Of a DNA stretch of 64,000 nucleotides, positions 27,192 to 35,183 are shown in pieces. A program made the translations under genes and the position numbers. The notes under the pieces were generated by a model, which had not been told where the DNA came from, did no database searches, and saw nothing but the letters and a program-made list of their open reading frames with translations. The DNA is from Gemmatimonas aurantiaca (lineage in GTDB: Bacteria; Gemmatimonadota; Gemmatimonadetes; Gemmatimonadales; Gemmatimonadaceae), in contig NZ_JBBCJO010000002.1 in NCBI RefSeq assembly GCF_037190085.1, positions 186,001 through 250,000 on the forward strand, given 5' to 3'. How positions within the stretch are numbered: the stretch's first letter is position 1; each line of letters opens with the position of its first letter.

Positions 27192-27300
27192 GTGGCTGCT
27201 TGCTCGCAGCCACGTGCACGAGTATACGCTCGAGTATAAGCTTAACGGACGTACGGACGTCCACCGAAATGGGCGTTCCCCGGTTATTTCCGGTTATCTC
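27192..27300. promoter_or_regulatory. Repeat-rich control region between yjjX and the CGNR gene
   Basis: In 190 bp between divergent genes there are four distinct repeat structures. There is a perfect hairpin with 8-nt arms GTGGCTGC (27192-27199, 27206-27213). CGAGTATA occurs twice with a 12-bp period (27219, 27231). ACGGACGT occurs twice in direct tandem (27245-27260). CGGTTAT(T/C)TC occurs twice with a 10-bp period (27281-27300). The second CGAGTATA copy runs into TATAAG, a possible -10 element for the CGNR gene. A regulatory region is likely; the proteins that bind it are unknown. Confidence 0.45.
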
Positions 27301-27339
27301 CGCAGGCATTCCACAGAAACTCCGCAGGAACCCCACTGC

Positions 27340-27993
27340 ATGGCCGTCGTTCTTCCGGACGCGCGGGTGGTGGCGGCACGCGAACGACCTCCCGGTTCGC
27401 TGCCGCCGCGTACGCGCCTCTGGCTCGATTTTGTCAACACCGATGCCGCCGGCCAATCGCCGGGCGGGGATCTGTTGCGCGATTTCGAGGCGTTGTTGAC
27501 GTGGCTGCAGCAGCATGCGGCCGTGGACGACGAACGGGCCGGGGGCATTCTGCGTCGTGCCGTACTGCAGCCGGCCGCCGCCGCCGCCACGCTGGTGGAC
27601 GCCCGTCGTGTGCGGGCGGCACTGCGGGCGCTGGCGGAACGGGGTGAGCAGCAGGCGCGCGTGCGTGACGATGCCGTGGTGGAGATCAATCGTGTACTCG
27701 GACGCAGCGCGGGCACCCGACGCATCGATCCGCGGAGCGATGGGGGCTACACACGGAGCTTCGTGCCCACCGGCGACGCGTTCGCGGGTCTCATGATTCC
27801 GATCGTGGAGTCCGCCGCCGAATCGCTGGTGGAGGAGGAACTCGGCCGCGTGCGGCGCTGCGCCGACCCGCGTTGTCATCGGGTGTTCCTCGACGCCACC
27901 AAGAACGGATTGCGTCGCTGGTGCGACATGGGAACGTGCGGCAATCGGGCCAAGGCCGCACGTCATCGCGCCCGCGCCGCGGGGGCCATGTGA
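27340..27993 (+). CDS. CGNR zinc-finger / ABATE-domain protein
   Basis: 217 residues from ATG 27340, preceded by GCAGGAA. The N-terminal half matches the ABATE (putative stress-induced regulator) pattern, with RLWLDFVNTD near residue 28. The C-terminus has the CGNR zinc finger: C-x4-C in RRCADPRCHRVFLDATKNG, then WCDMGTCGNRAKAARHR. Family members are small cytoplasmic DNA-binding candidates. The repeat-rich region directly upstream may include its own binding sites. No effector is known. Confidence 0.88.
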   Translation: MAVVLPDARVVAARERPPGSLPPRTRLWLDFVNTDAAGQSPGGDLLRDFEALLTWLQQHAAVDDERAGGILRRAVLQPAAAAATLVDARRVRAALRALAERGEQQARVRDDAVVEINRVLGRSAGTRRIDPRSDGGYTRSFVPTGDAFAGLMIPIVESAAESLVEEELGRVRRCADPRCHRVFLDATKNGLRRWCDMGTCGNRAKAARHRARAAGAM

Positions 27994-28090
27994 CCGGCGG
28001 AACGTGGCGTGCGGCGTTGCAGGGAATGTGTCGTCACACTATGAGTGCGTGACGGGCACACGCGTATGACACGTATCGCATGACGCGCAC

Positions 28091-28750
28091 ATGACCACGC
28101 CGCGCACACCGGGAAGAGCCGTGGATCCGGTGGTTCCCCATACCGATCCGGATCTCACGCTCGAACGTGGATTCGTGGCATCGTTGCGCTGGCTCGTCTC
28201 CGAAGGGGATGCGCGCGGCGTGCGGCGCATCGCGGTGGAATTGCGTGCCCTGCGGGAGGCGCTCGCCACACTCGACGAAGCCCGTCTCGCCCGCGACGAA
28301 CACGCACGTCGTGCCGCCGAACTCGATCGCGAAATACAGGCCGCGCTCGCCATCCTCGGTCCTGGCACGGCCATCAATGGCAACGGCTCGCTGGTGCAGC
28401 GTCTCGTGCGTCTTCGCGAACGCCTCGCCGAGGACACCGGTGCCCGCGAACAGCTGGCCATCGAACGGGATGCCTGGCGGGCGATGTGCACCCTGCTCAC
28501 GCAGACCCGCGCCGGCACGCAGGAAATGCTGGAAGCCTCCGAGCGTCAGCATCGACGGACGCTGGCCGAGGTGGAAGTGCTGCGCGAGCGCGTCGTGGAA
28601 CTCACGGTGATGCACGACGACGCGGCCGCTCAGACCGGTGCGGCCCGGCAGGAGCTTGCGGCATTGCGTACGCAGCTCACCCGCTGGAGCGGAACGGTGG
28701 AACGGGCGCTCACCGAACTGCTGCAGGGTGCCCGCGAACTGACCGACTGA
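28091..28750 (+). CDS. Unrecognised coiled-coil protein
   Basis: 219 residues. I do not recognise a family. Residues 40-110 and 115-215 are strongly helical heptad-type sequence rich in Arg, Glu, Ala and Leu (LREALATLDEARLARDEHA, ELAALRTQLTRWSG), so a coiled coil is likely. There is no signal peptide and no membrane segment. It lies between the CGNR gene and a GNAT gene on the same strand, with gaps of 97 and 75 nt, so it may be co-transcribed with either. Confidence 0.55.
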   Translation: MTTPRTPGRAVDPVVPHTDPDLTLERGFVASLRWLVSEGDARGVRRIAVELRALREALATLDEARLARDEHARRAAELDREIQAALAILGPGTAINGNGSLVQRLVRLRERLAEDTGAREQLAIERDAWRAMCTLLTQTRAGTQEMLEASERQHRRTLAEVEVLRERVVELTVMHDDAAAQTGAARQELAALRTQLTRWSGTVERALTELLQGARELTD

Positions 28751-28825
28751 CCCGGCATGAGGTGTTCGCACGCAGGTCTCCGTATGATGGTGTCCGCATG
28801 ACGATGCCCGTATGATCGCGCTCAC

Positions 28826-29359
28826 ATGATCGTCACGCGCACCTACCTCTCCATCGCGCGTCCCGATGACCTGATCGCGCCGCGCGACGCGGAGGCGCCG
28901 CTCGTTCTGTACCGGGAAACGCCGTGCACCACCGTGACCTGGCGCGCGTTGTACGCGCAGATCGGCGGACCATGGCACTGGCATGATCGTGACACATGGA
29001 CCGACGACGTGCTCCAGACCCATCTCGATCGGGCATCGGTGCGCGTGTTCGTGGTGCGATTGGCGCACGAAACCGGACCGGCCATCGCACGGACCACTGC
29101 CGGCGGCATGCTCGAACTCGAGCAGCATGCCGACGGCAGTGTGGAGATCGTGTATCTCGGACTGGACCGGCGACTGATGGGACAGGGGCTGGGCGCCTGG
29201 CTCGTCAGCGGCGCCGTGCGCGAAGCCTTCGCGTGGGGTGCGTCGCACGTCTGGCTGCACACCTGCACGCTCGACGCACCCGCCGCGTTGCCCAACTATC
29301 TCGCGCGGGGCTTCGTGATCACCCGTACCGAGCAGTACGAAGCCACGTTGCCGGACTGA
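28826..29359 (+). CDS. GNAT-family N-acetyltransferase
   Basis: 177 residues. The acetyl-CoA-binding region reads LDRRLMGQGLGAWLVSGAV (about 113-131), a version of the Q/R-x2-G-x-G/A motif, followed by VWLHTCTLDAPAALPNYLARGF, the usual last strand and helix of the fold. The N-terminal part is unusual for GNATs, with WHWHDRDTWTDD. The acceptor is unknown. Its stop lies 7 nt from the end of the converging chemoreceptor gene, with no terminator-like hairpin between. Confidence 0.82.
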   Translation: MIVTRTYLSIARPDDLIAPRDAEAPLVLYRETPCTTVTWRALYAQIGGPWHWHDRDTWTDDVLQTHLDRASVRVFVVRLAHETGPAIARTTAGGMLELEQHADGSVEIVYLGLDRRLMGQGLGAWLVSGAVREAFAWGASHVWLHTCTLDAPAALPNYLARGFVITRTEQYEATLPD

Positions 29360-29366
29360 CCGGGCA

Positions 29367-31313
29367 CTAGAACAGCGTTTCCATCACCTCGGTCGCATCG
29401 GCTTCCTCCCGATGCATCGTTCCGCCACCGCTGCGCACCAGATTCAGCGGCGGGCGCCAGGACTTCCGGTGTCCGGTGTGCGACGGCACGCGCATGGGAG
29501 ACCGTTCCGGCGCCAGCGTGAACTGGGAGACCGCCTCGTGCAGTACATGCGCCTGACTCTCGAGTTCCGTTGCCGCACTCGCCGACTCCTCGGCATTCGT
29601 CGCCACCTGCTGTGTGATACTGCCCATCTGCACGATGGATTCGTTGATCTGCGCGACGCCTTCGGCCTGCTGACGCGCTGCATGTGAGATGTGCTCGGTC
29701 ACCTCCGCCGCTCTCGCGACCTGCCGTGCGATCTGCTCCAGACTCTCGGTCACTTCGATATTGAGCGTCACGCCCTGTTCCGCGCTCTGGACGCTCTTCT
29801 CGATCAATGCCGCTGTAGTCTTGGATGCTTCCGATGAACGGATGGCCAGCGAACGCACCTCCTCGGCCACCACGGCAAAACCGCGACCCGCGTCACCGGC
29901 ACGCGCCGCTTCCACCGCGGCATTGAGCGCGAGCAGATTGGTCTGGAACGCGATCTCCTCGATGGTCTTGATGATCTTGGCCGTATCCACACTGGCCTGA
30001 CGGATTTCCTTCACGGCGTCCGTGAGACGCTGCATCCGGGCGCTTCCCACCTCGGTGTGACGCCGTGCTTCCGCGGAAAGCTGCTGAGCGGTGGCGGCGT
30101 TCTCCGCACTCTGGTCGGCCATGCTGGCCACGTGTTGCACGCGAGTGCCCACCAGTTCCAGACTGGCGGCCTGATCGCTGGCACTGCGGGCGAGTGTATC
30201 GCTGCCGACCGTGATCTGCGACCCCGCATCCGCCACCTGCTCCGCGGCCGCCTGCACCTGCTCCAGTTGTGTGGCCAGACGATTCACGGCGGCGTTGAAA
30301 TCACGCATGAGTGGTTGATACCCTTCGCCCACGTTGGTATCGGCACGCACGGTGAGATCTCCGGCCGCCAACCGGGAGAGCGCCGTGGCCATCGCGCGCA
30401 TCACCTGTTGCTGCTCGGCCAGGAACGCCCGCTCACTCTCCTTGAGCTTCGCGTCGAGTTCGGCCTGCCGCTCACGCGCGACTTCCTCCATGCGGATGCG
30501 TTCGATCCCGTTGGACTTGAAGACGGCCACGGCACGGGCGATATCGCCGATCTCGTCTCCACGTCCGGTGCTGGGCACATCCACCGAGAGATCGCCGGCA
30601 GCCAACGTTCCCATGCGATCGGTCAACTGCTGCAGCGGGCGCAGACTGTTCATGGCCCACCACGCGGCAAGCCCTCCCAGCAGGAGCGCGCCGAGCATGA
30701 GTGCGCCGGTGAACAGGGTGAACGACGAAGCGAGCGCGGTCGTCTGCGCACCGATCGACTTGTTCTTCGCTTCCTGCAGATCGATGAACAGATTGATCTG
30801 ACGCAGCCAGGCCACGAACTGCGGACGGGCCTGCATCATCAGCATCTCCCGGGCCTGCGCATCCTGACCTGCCCGACGCAGTCGGATAATCTCGTCGATC
30901 ATCGGCAAGGTGGTCTGCTCGGTCACCTTGATACTGTCGAGAATCCGGCGTTCGATATCCGTCACGTACGCCGAACGCTTCATCATCTCGTCCAAGGGCC
31001 CGGCCGAGTTGGCGTAGTTGGCGGCCAGCCGCTCGATATCCGCCACCTCGGCCTGCACACCGGTCAACGTATGATTCAACACGACATCGCGGAGAGAAAT
31101 AGCCCGGTCGTGCACACTGCCGCGGAAGTTGATCGCGTAGCGCTGTTTCACGCTGTTGATGTCGTTGACCTCCGCGAGATTCGCGCTGATGGATCGTACG
31201 CGCTGAATGCTGATGAGCGACAACACGACGGTCAGCGTGATCACCGTCAGGAAGGCAAGACCTAAGCGGGTGCGGATTTTCATCGCCGCACGGTGGGGTT
31301 GGTGTAATTTCAT
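29367..31313 (-). CDS. Methyl-accepting chemotaxis protein
   Basis: 648 residues from ATG 31313; ATG 31283 (MKIRTRLGLAF) is an alternative. A first membrane helix (about 15-35) is followed by a four-helix-bundle periplasmic sensor with TLTGVQAEVADIERL, then a second helix near residue 200-225. A HAMP domain follows, then a second HAMP-like segment, and the long signalling coiled coil with the invariant tip EIAFQTNLLALNAAVEAARAG. The ligand is unknown; 4HB sensors often bind small molecules. No CheA or CheW gene is in the window, so it is a scattered receptor that must use a cluster elsewhere. Confidence 0.92.
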   Translation of the reverse strand: MKLHQPHRAAMKIRTRLGLAFLTVITLTVVLSLISIQRVRSISANLAEVNDINSVKQRYAINFRGSVHDRAISLRDVVLNHTLTGVQAEVADIERLAANYANSAGPLDEMMKRSAYVTDIERRILDSIKVTEQTTLPMIDEIIRLRRAGQDAQAREMLMMQARPQFVAWLRQINLFIDLQEAKNKSIGAQTTALASSFTLFTGALMLGALLLGGLAAWWAMNSLRPLQQLTDRMGTLAAGDLSVDVPSTGRGDEIGDIARAVAVFKSNGIERIRMEEVARERQAELDAKLKESERAFLAEQQQVMRAMATALSRLAAGDLTVRADTNVGEGYQPLMRDFNAAVNRLATQLEQVQAAAEQVADAGSQITVGSDTLARSASDQAASLELVGTRVQHVASMADQSAENAATAQQLSAEARRHTEVGSARMQRLTDAVKEIRQASVDTAKIIKTIEEIAFQTNLLALNAAVEAARAGDAGRGFAVVAEEVRSLAIRSSEASKTTAALIEKSVQSAEQGVTLNIEVTESLEQIARQVARAAEVTEHISHAARQQAEGVAQINESIVQMGSITQQVATNAEESASAATELESQAHVLHEAVSQFTLAPERSPMRVPSHTGHRKSWRPPLNLVRSGGGTMHREEADATEVMETLF

Positions 31314-31383
31314 CGTCGAAATTCCCAGGGTCGGGGACGGACGTCTCGCCTCGTGCGAACGACATCGTGGTCCTCGCTCTTCA

Positions 31384-31411
31384 CTATCGGAATTCCCATG
31401 CACAGACCTTA
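31384..31411 (-). promoter_or_regulatory. Possible sigma-28-like promoter of the chemoreceptor gene
   Basis: On the minus strand TAAGGTCT (31411-31404) and TCCGATAG (31391-31384) are separated by 12 nt, about 70 nt upstream of the start. Flagellar sigma-28 promoters have TAAAGTTT, 11 nt, GCCGATAA. The -10 part matches six of eight positions, the -35 part is weaker and the spacing is one nt long. Chemoreceptors are typical targets of this sigma factor, which is the main reason to note it. Confidence 0.25.
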
Positions 31412-31473
31412 GCAATGAATCGATGGACTTAGGACCTATCCGCATTTCACACATTGTCATGCATCAACAAAAA

Positions 31474-34212
31474 TCATCTTCTCCTGCGTTTATGCGGCTT
31501 TCCACGATGACCACCGCGCGTCATCTCCTCCCGGCGCGCACCATGCGCTCCACGTCGTTTCGGAGACGAAGACGTGCGTTCCTCTCTTCCACGATTCGAG
31601 GCATCATCGCCGCGCCGCTCCTCGTCGGTGAATGGCAGATCGAGTCGCTCCTGCAGGGTTCGCAAGTCGGTGGCCCGCACCGCGCCGCGCGCGCCACGGG
31701 TCACGACGAATCGCAGCGGGCGATCGAGCACCGGCAACTCCTCCTCGACCAGTGTGCGCGCGAGTTTTTCCGGCAACCGCAGTCGCACGACCAACTGCGC
31801 CGTACCGACTTCTTCCCGCTCCTCGAAATCGTATTCGAGCGGAACGTCCCGATCTCGCACCTGCACCGTTGCCGGCAGTCGCCGCGCTTCCGCCAGCTGC
31901 GCCTCGCTGAGGAAATCCCGTCGATCGATCAGCAACGGCAGCGCACGAATGGCCTCCCAGCTCGACGCCTCTCCCAGGCGTGACAGATACCACGCCGTCA
32001 GTTCGGCCTGACCGAGCCGGGGCACCACGGTACCGAGTCGCCGACGCACTTCGCGGATCTCGTCCACGACGGGCTGATTGCGACGTACCGCGGGATGACG
32101 CAGTTCTCCCCGGGCCGCCGCCTGGGCGATGAGTTCACGCGCACCGGCGGCGTACTCCGGCGGGAACACGGGCAGCGGTTCCTGCTCGCGCGTGAGATCG
32201 AATCCGAAATAGGTGACACGACGCCGCAACATCACCGGGCCGTGTTTGCGTTCGGGATCGATGCTCAGTTCCGGCGCGTGACGCTGCGCGTACTGCTGCA
32301 CCAGATCCATCGAGAGCTGGGTGCCCTCGATGCTCGCGCGCGGAATGCCGAACCGATCGGCGAAGTAGCGCAGTGAACCGGCCACTGCGCCCCACGATCC
32401 GCACACGCTGGTCTTCGAAACGCGCGCGTCATGACCGTCGGCCGTCCGCTCCTCGATCACCAGATCGAAAGGCATGAAACGCGCCACCAGATCGGCGAAC
32501 TGCCGATGGATCGCCGCGCCGGCCAGCGGCATCGTCGTGGGCAGCGGCATACCGACCGAGCGATACACACTGGCCATGGCTAGCGCCGCATCTTCGAGCG
32601 ATTTCACCAGCACGCCGCGCTGCTCGGCCCAGTGGGCGATGCGCTCGGCGTCGAACAGATGCCGCGAAAGTCCGTACACCTCGCCGATGTATCCCGCCAC
32701 GCGGAAACCTTCGGCATAGAGATTGTAGGCCGTCAGATGATCGGAACCGCGTACCACCAGACCTTCGAGGTCGCGCCCTTCACGCGTCATGCGATGCAGC
32801 GATTCGATGCCGCTCATGACCGCCAGCATCGGCAGCATCGCATCGTCGCCATTGACGATGAGTTCACCCCACGCGCGTTCCACGGGCAGGGCCTCCACGG
32901 CACGGCCATACGCGGTGAGATGTCCCTGTTCGACGAGCCCGCGCGATTCGAGATGCGTGATGGCCCGTCGGTACGACGCGCGATCCAGCGGCACCGGCAG
33001 GTCGAGATCGTCGGCGCGCACGCCCAGCCCCGCGCAGGTGAGCGCCACGCGTTCGGAATCACCGGCCAGTTGGAACTCCGGTTCGGTGGGGCGGAGCGCC
33101 TCGAACCGGATGTCGCGATCACTCAGAATGAACACCCGTCCATGTTCGACCCGGCCATGCACGCGTCCCGCCATCTGCAGGATCTCGTTGGCGCCGAGGT
33201 GCACACGGGTGAGGACGTTCCGGCCCCGGTCGATGACATTCGTGAAGCGGGTGTCGTCGATGATGACCGTGTCGAGACCGGGCACGTTGAGCGCACTCTG
33301 GCCCGCCGCCGTCATGGCCAGGAGGAACGGTTTCGGAATGTCGCCCTCGAGAAAGGGACGGATCACGCGAATGGGTTCGCCGCCATGATAGTGCGCCGCA
33401 TTGATCCGCGGGAATCGTGTCCGCACCCATTCCGCCGCATCCTCCACGGCGGCCCGCGTCGGCAGAAAAATCGCGACCCCGCGCTCCGAGCGGGACAACT
33501 TCTGCAGAAACCGATCGTCGAGGAACTGCAGGGGCTCCCGTCGCTCCACCTGCACCTTGGCCGCTTTCGACGCGTCGAACGCCGACACCTCCAGCACGTC
33601 CGCGCTCTCCAGATAGCGTGCATAGAACGTCGGATCGACGGTGGCCGACAGCCAGATGAACCGGCATCCCACGCGCTTGCCCAGCGCGAGACAGAGTTCG
33701 AGTTCGGCACTGGTCTGATGAATCTCGTCCACCACCAGCGTGTCCTGCGCATGGATATCGCCGTCCTGGAACCAGCGACGGGCGATGCCGGTGGTGACGA
33801 TCACCACGTTCCACGAGGGCGTGTCGGGCGTGGCCTCGCGTTCGCGGTTGACCACGCCCACGCGCAGGTCCGTGGTGCCCAGAATGGTCTCGGCGATCGG
33901 GCGGATACCGAGCGTCTTGCCGGTACCGGTGCCGGCCACGATGCCGAACCCCTTGCCACTCGCCGCCAGGGCGCGCAGGTCGGCACCGCGGGTCCGCTCG
34001 AGGAAGGTGTCCAGATGCAAGCCGAGCGCGAGCTCGATGGTCTCGCAGGCGGCCCGGGTGGGAGCAATGACGATGACACGGCCGGTGGCCGGCTTGGCCG
34101 CCACGAAGGCATCCCGGTCGGGCGGCAGGTAACGATCGTGGGGAGTGCGCACTCTCCAAGCTAAGCGAGTTTCGGCGTTCCCGACGTCCCGATAGGTTTC
34201 ATGGGATCCCAC
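31474..34212 (-). CDS. DEIH-box superfamily 2 helicase (HrpA/HrpB-like)
   Basis: 912 residues from GTG 34212; a GTG at 34152 would remove 20 residues and is also possible, with no ATG available. Walker A is AGTGTGKT (93-100), motif II is VVDEIHQTS, motif III is LSATVD and motif VI is QMAGRVHGR. A segment with the look of motif Ia, VIVIAPTRAA (46-55), lies before Walker A, which is out of the usual order. A helical domain and a long C-terminal part (about 560-860) follow, and the last 50 residues are Arg/Lys/Gly-rich, suited to binding nucleic acid. It is probably an RNA helicase. Confidence 0.85.
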   Translation of the reverse strand: MGSHETYRDVGNAETRLAWRVRTPHDRYLPPDRDAFVAAKPATGRVIVIAPTRAACETIELALGLHLDTFLERTRGADLRALAASGKGFGIVAGTGTGKTLGIRPIAETILGTTDLRVGVVNREREATPDTPSWNVVIVTTGIARRWFQDGDIHAQDTLVVDEIHQTSAELELCLALGKRVGCRFIWLSATVDPTFYARYLESADVLEVSAFDASKAAKVQVERREPLQFLDDRFLQKLSRSERGVAIFLPTRAAVEDAAEWVRTRFPRINAAHYHGGEPIRVIRPFLEGDIPKPFLLAMTAAGQSALNVPGLDTVIIDDTRFTNVIDRGRNVLTRVHLGANEILQMAGRVHGRVEHGRVFILSDRDIRFEALRPTEPEFQLAGDSERVALTCAGLGVRADDLDLPVPLDRASYRRAITHLESRGLVEQGHLTAYGRAVEALPVERAWGELIVNGDDAMLPMLAVMSGIESLHRMTREGRDLEGLVVRGSDHLTAYNLYAEGFRVAGYIGEVYGLSRHLFDAERIAHWAEQRGVLVKSLEDAALAMASVYRSVGMPLPTTMPLAGAAIHRQFADLVARFMPFDLVIEERTADGHDARVSKTSVCGSWGAVAGSLRYFADRFGIPRASIEGTQLSMDLVQQYAQRHAPELSIDPERKHGPVMLRRRVTYFGFDLTREQEPLPVFPPEYAAGARELIAQAAARGELRHPAVRRNQPVVDEIREVRRRLGTVVPRLGQAELTAWYLSRLGEASSWEAIRALPLLIDRRDFLSEAQLAEARRLPATVQVRDRDVPLEYDFEEREEVGTAQLVVRLRLPEKLARTLVEEELPVLDRPLRFVVTRGARGAVRATDLRTLQERLDLPFTDEERRGDDASNRGREERTSSSPKRRGAHGARREEMTRGGHRGKPHKRRRR

Positions 34213-34282
34213 GGCCGGGCTCGCCCGGGATCATCCGACTCCGAAACTCCCGTTCACTTTACAACCACGCCCCGTCATCGCC

Positions 34283-35134
34283 ATGTTGCGCGACGCCGTC
34301 TTCCGCTCGGGGATTCCCGTGATGATCGCGTCCGTCTGCGTACTGGCCACGATGTATCTGGCGGCGATTCGTGGCGAACGGTTGGCCCGTTACTGGGCCG
34401 TGGCGTGGATCCTGCTCGTCGTGCGGTACATCTGGAACGCCATGTGGGGGACACCATTTCCCAACCTGTCCGTGATGACGGTGGGACTGGTGCTGCGGGT
34501 GGCCTTCGCCGCCTCCATCCTCGGCGGCGTGTCCGCCCTGCGTGGCGAGCGGTTCCCGGCGCGATGGATCGTCGCACTGTCGCTGATGATTCCTCTCGCG
34601 GGTGTGGGATTCCAGGTCTTTCTGCTCGACCGGTTCGGAGTCGCGGCGGCCATCACGACGGTCGGCACGGTACTGCTGCTGTCCGTGGCCTCCTGGCGCC
34701 TGGCCACGGCCGGCGCCCTGCCAGCCGTGGAGCGCATCGCCACGGCGATCGCGCTGATGACCTACACCCTCTCCTCGGGAGTCTCCTGGGCGCTCGCCGA
34801 TGGGTCGAAGGCATTTGCCACCGCCACCATGCTGGGGTGGAGCGCACAACTGCTCATTGGTGTGGGGCTGCTGGCCACCTTCCTCCGTCTTTCACACGAC
34901 AAGGAAGTCGCCTGGCGCCTGACCATGGAATCGCGACTCACCGAAGCCCTCGGCGAATTCGTGCATCTGTGCATGCACTGCAAAGCCGTGCGTGACGAGC
35001 ATCAGCAGTGGCATCCCCTGGAGCGGTTCGTGGCCCGGCGCACCTCGTCGCAGTTGTCACACGGCGTCTGCAACGACTGTGCACGCCGCCACTATCCCGA
35101 CGACTGGTCGGATCTCCAGGGGCAGAGCGCCTGA
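34283..35134 (+). CDS. Seven-helix membrane protein with C-terminal four-Cys module
   Basis: 283 residues. Seven hydrophobic segments lie at about 10-30, 38-55, 62-85, 92-112, 118-140, 150-170 and 178-205. The tail (about 230-275) has LCMHCKAVRDEHQQWHPLE and SHGVCNDCARRHYP, two Cys-x2-Cys pairs about 40 residues apart. This small module, probably metal-binding, is usually found after PAS, GAF or receiver domains in signalling proteins. Here it follows a seven-helix membrane part with no kinase or cyclase, so the protein may be a minimal receptor. It starts 70 nt from the divergent helicase gene. Confidence 0.7.
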   Translation: MLRDAVFRSGIPVMIASVCVLATMYLAAIRGERLARYWAVAWILLVVRYIWNAMWGTPFPNLSVMTVGLVLRVAFAASILGGVSALRGERFPARWIVALSLMIPLAGVGFQVFLLDRFGVAAAITTVGTVLLLSVASWRLATAGALPAVERIATAIALMTYTLSSGVSWALADGSKAFATATMLGWSAQLLIGVGLLATFLRLSHDKEVAWRLTMESRLTEALGEFVHLCMHCKAVRDEHQQWHPLERFVARRTSSQLSHGVCNDCARRHYPDDWSDLQGQSA

Positions 35135-35139
35135 GCGAA

Positions 35140-35170
35140 GGGAGTGCGCGGCGATAGCGCCCGCACTCCC
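35140..35170. terminator. Hairpin between convergent genes
   Basis: GGGAGTGCG (35140-35148) and CGCACTCCC (35162-35170) form a perfect 9-bp stem around a 13-nt loop, six nt after the stop of the seven-helix protein and 14 nt before the end of the copper-protein gene. There is no T-run, so a classical intrinsic terminator is not complete, but the position favours transcript end formation on both strands. Confidence 0.55.
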
Positions 35171-35183
35171 GCGCTGCGTCCGC

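Noticed and set aside
27192..27213. Hairpin considered as a terminator
   Set aside because: It lies between divergent starts, with no T-run after the stem on either strand.
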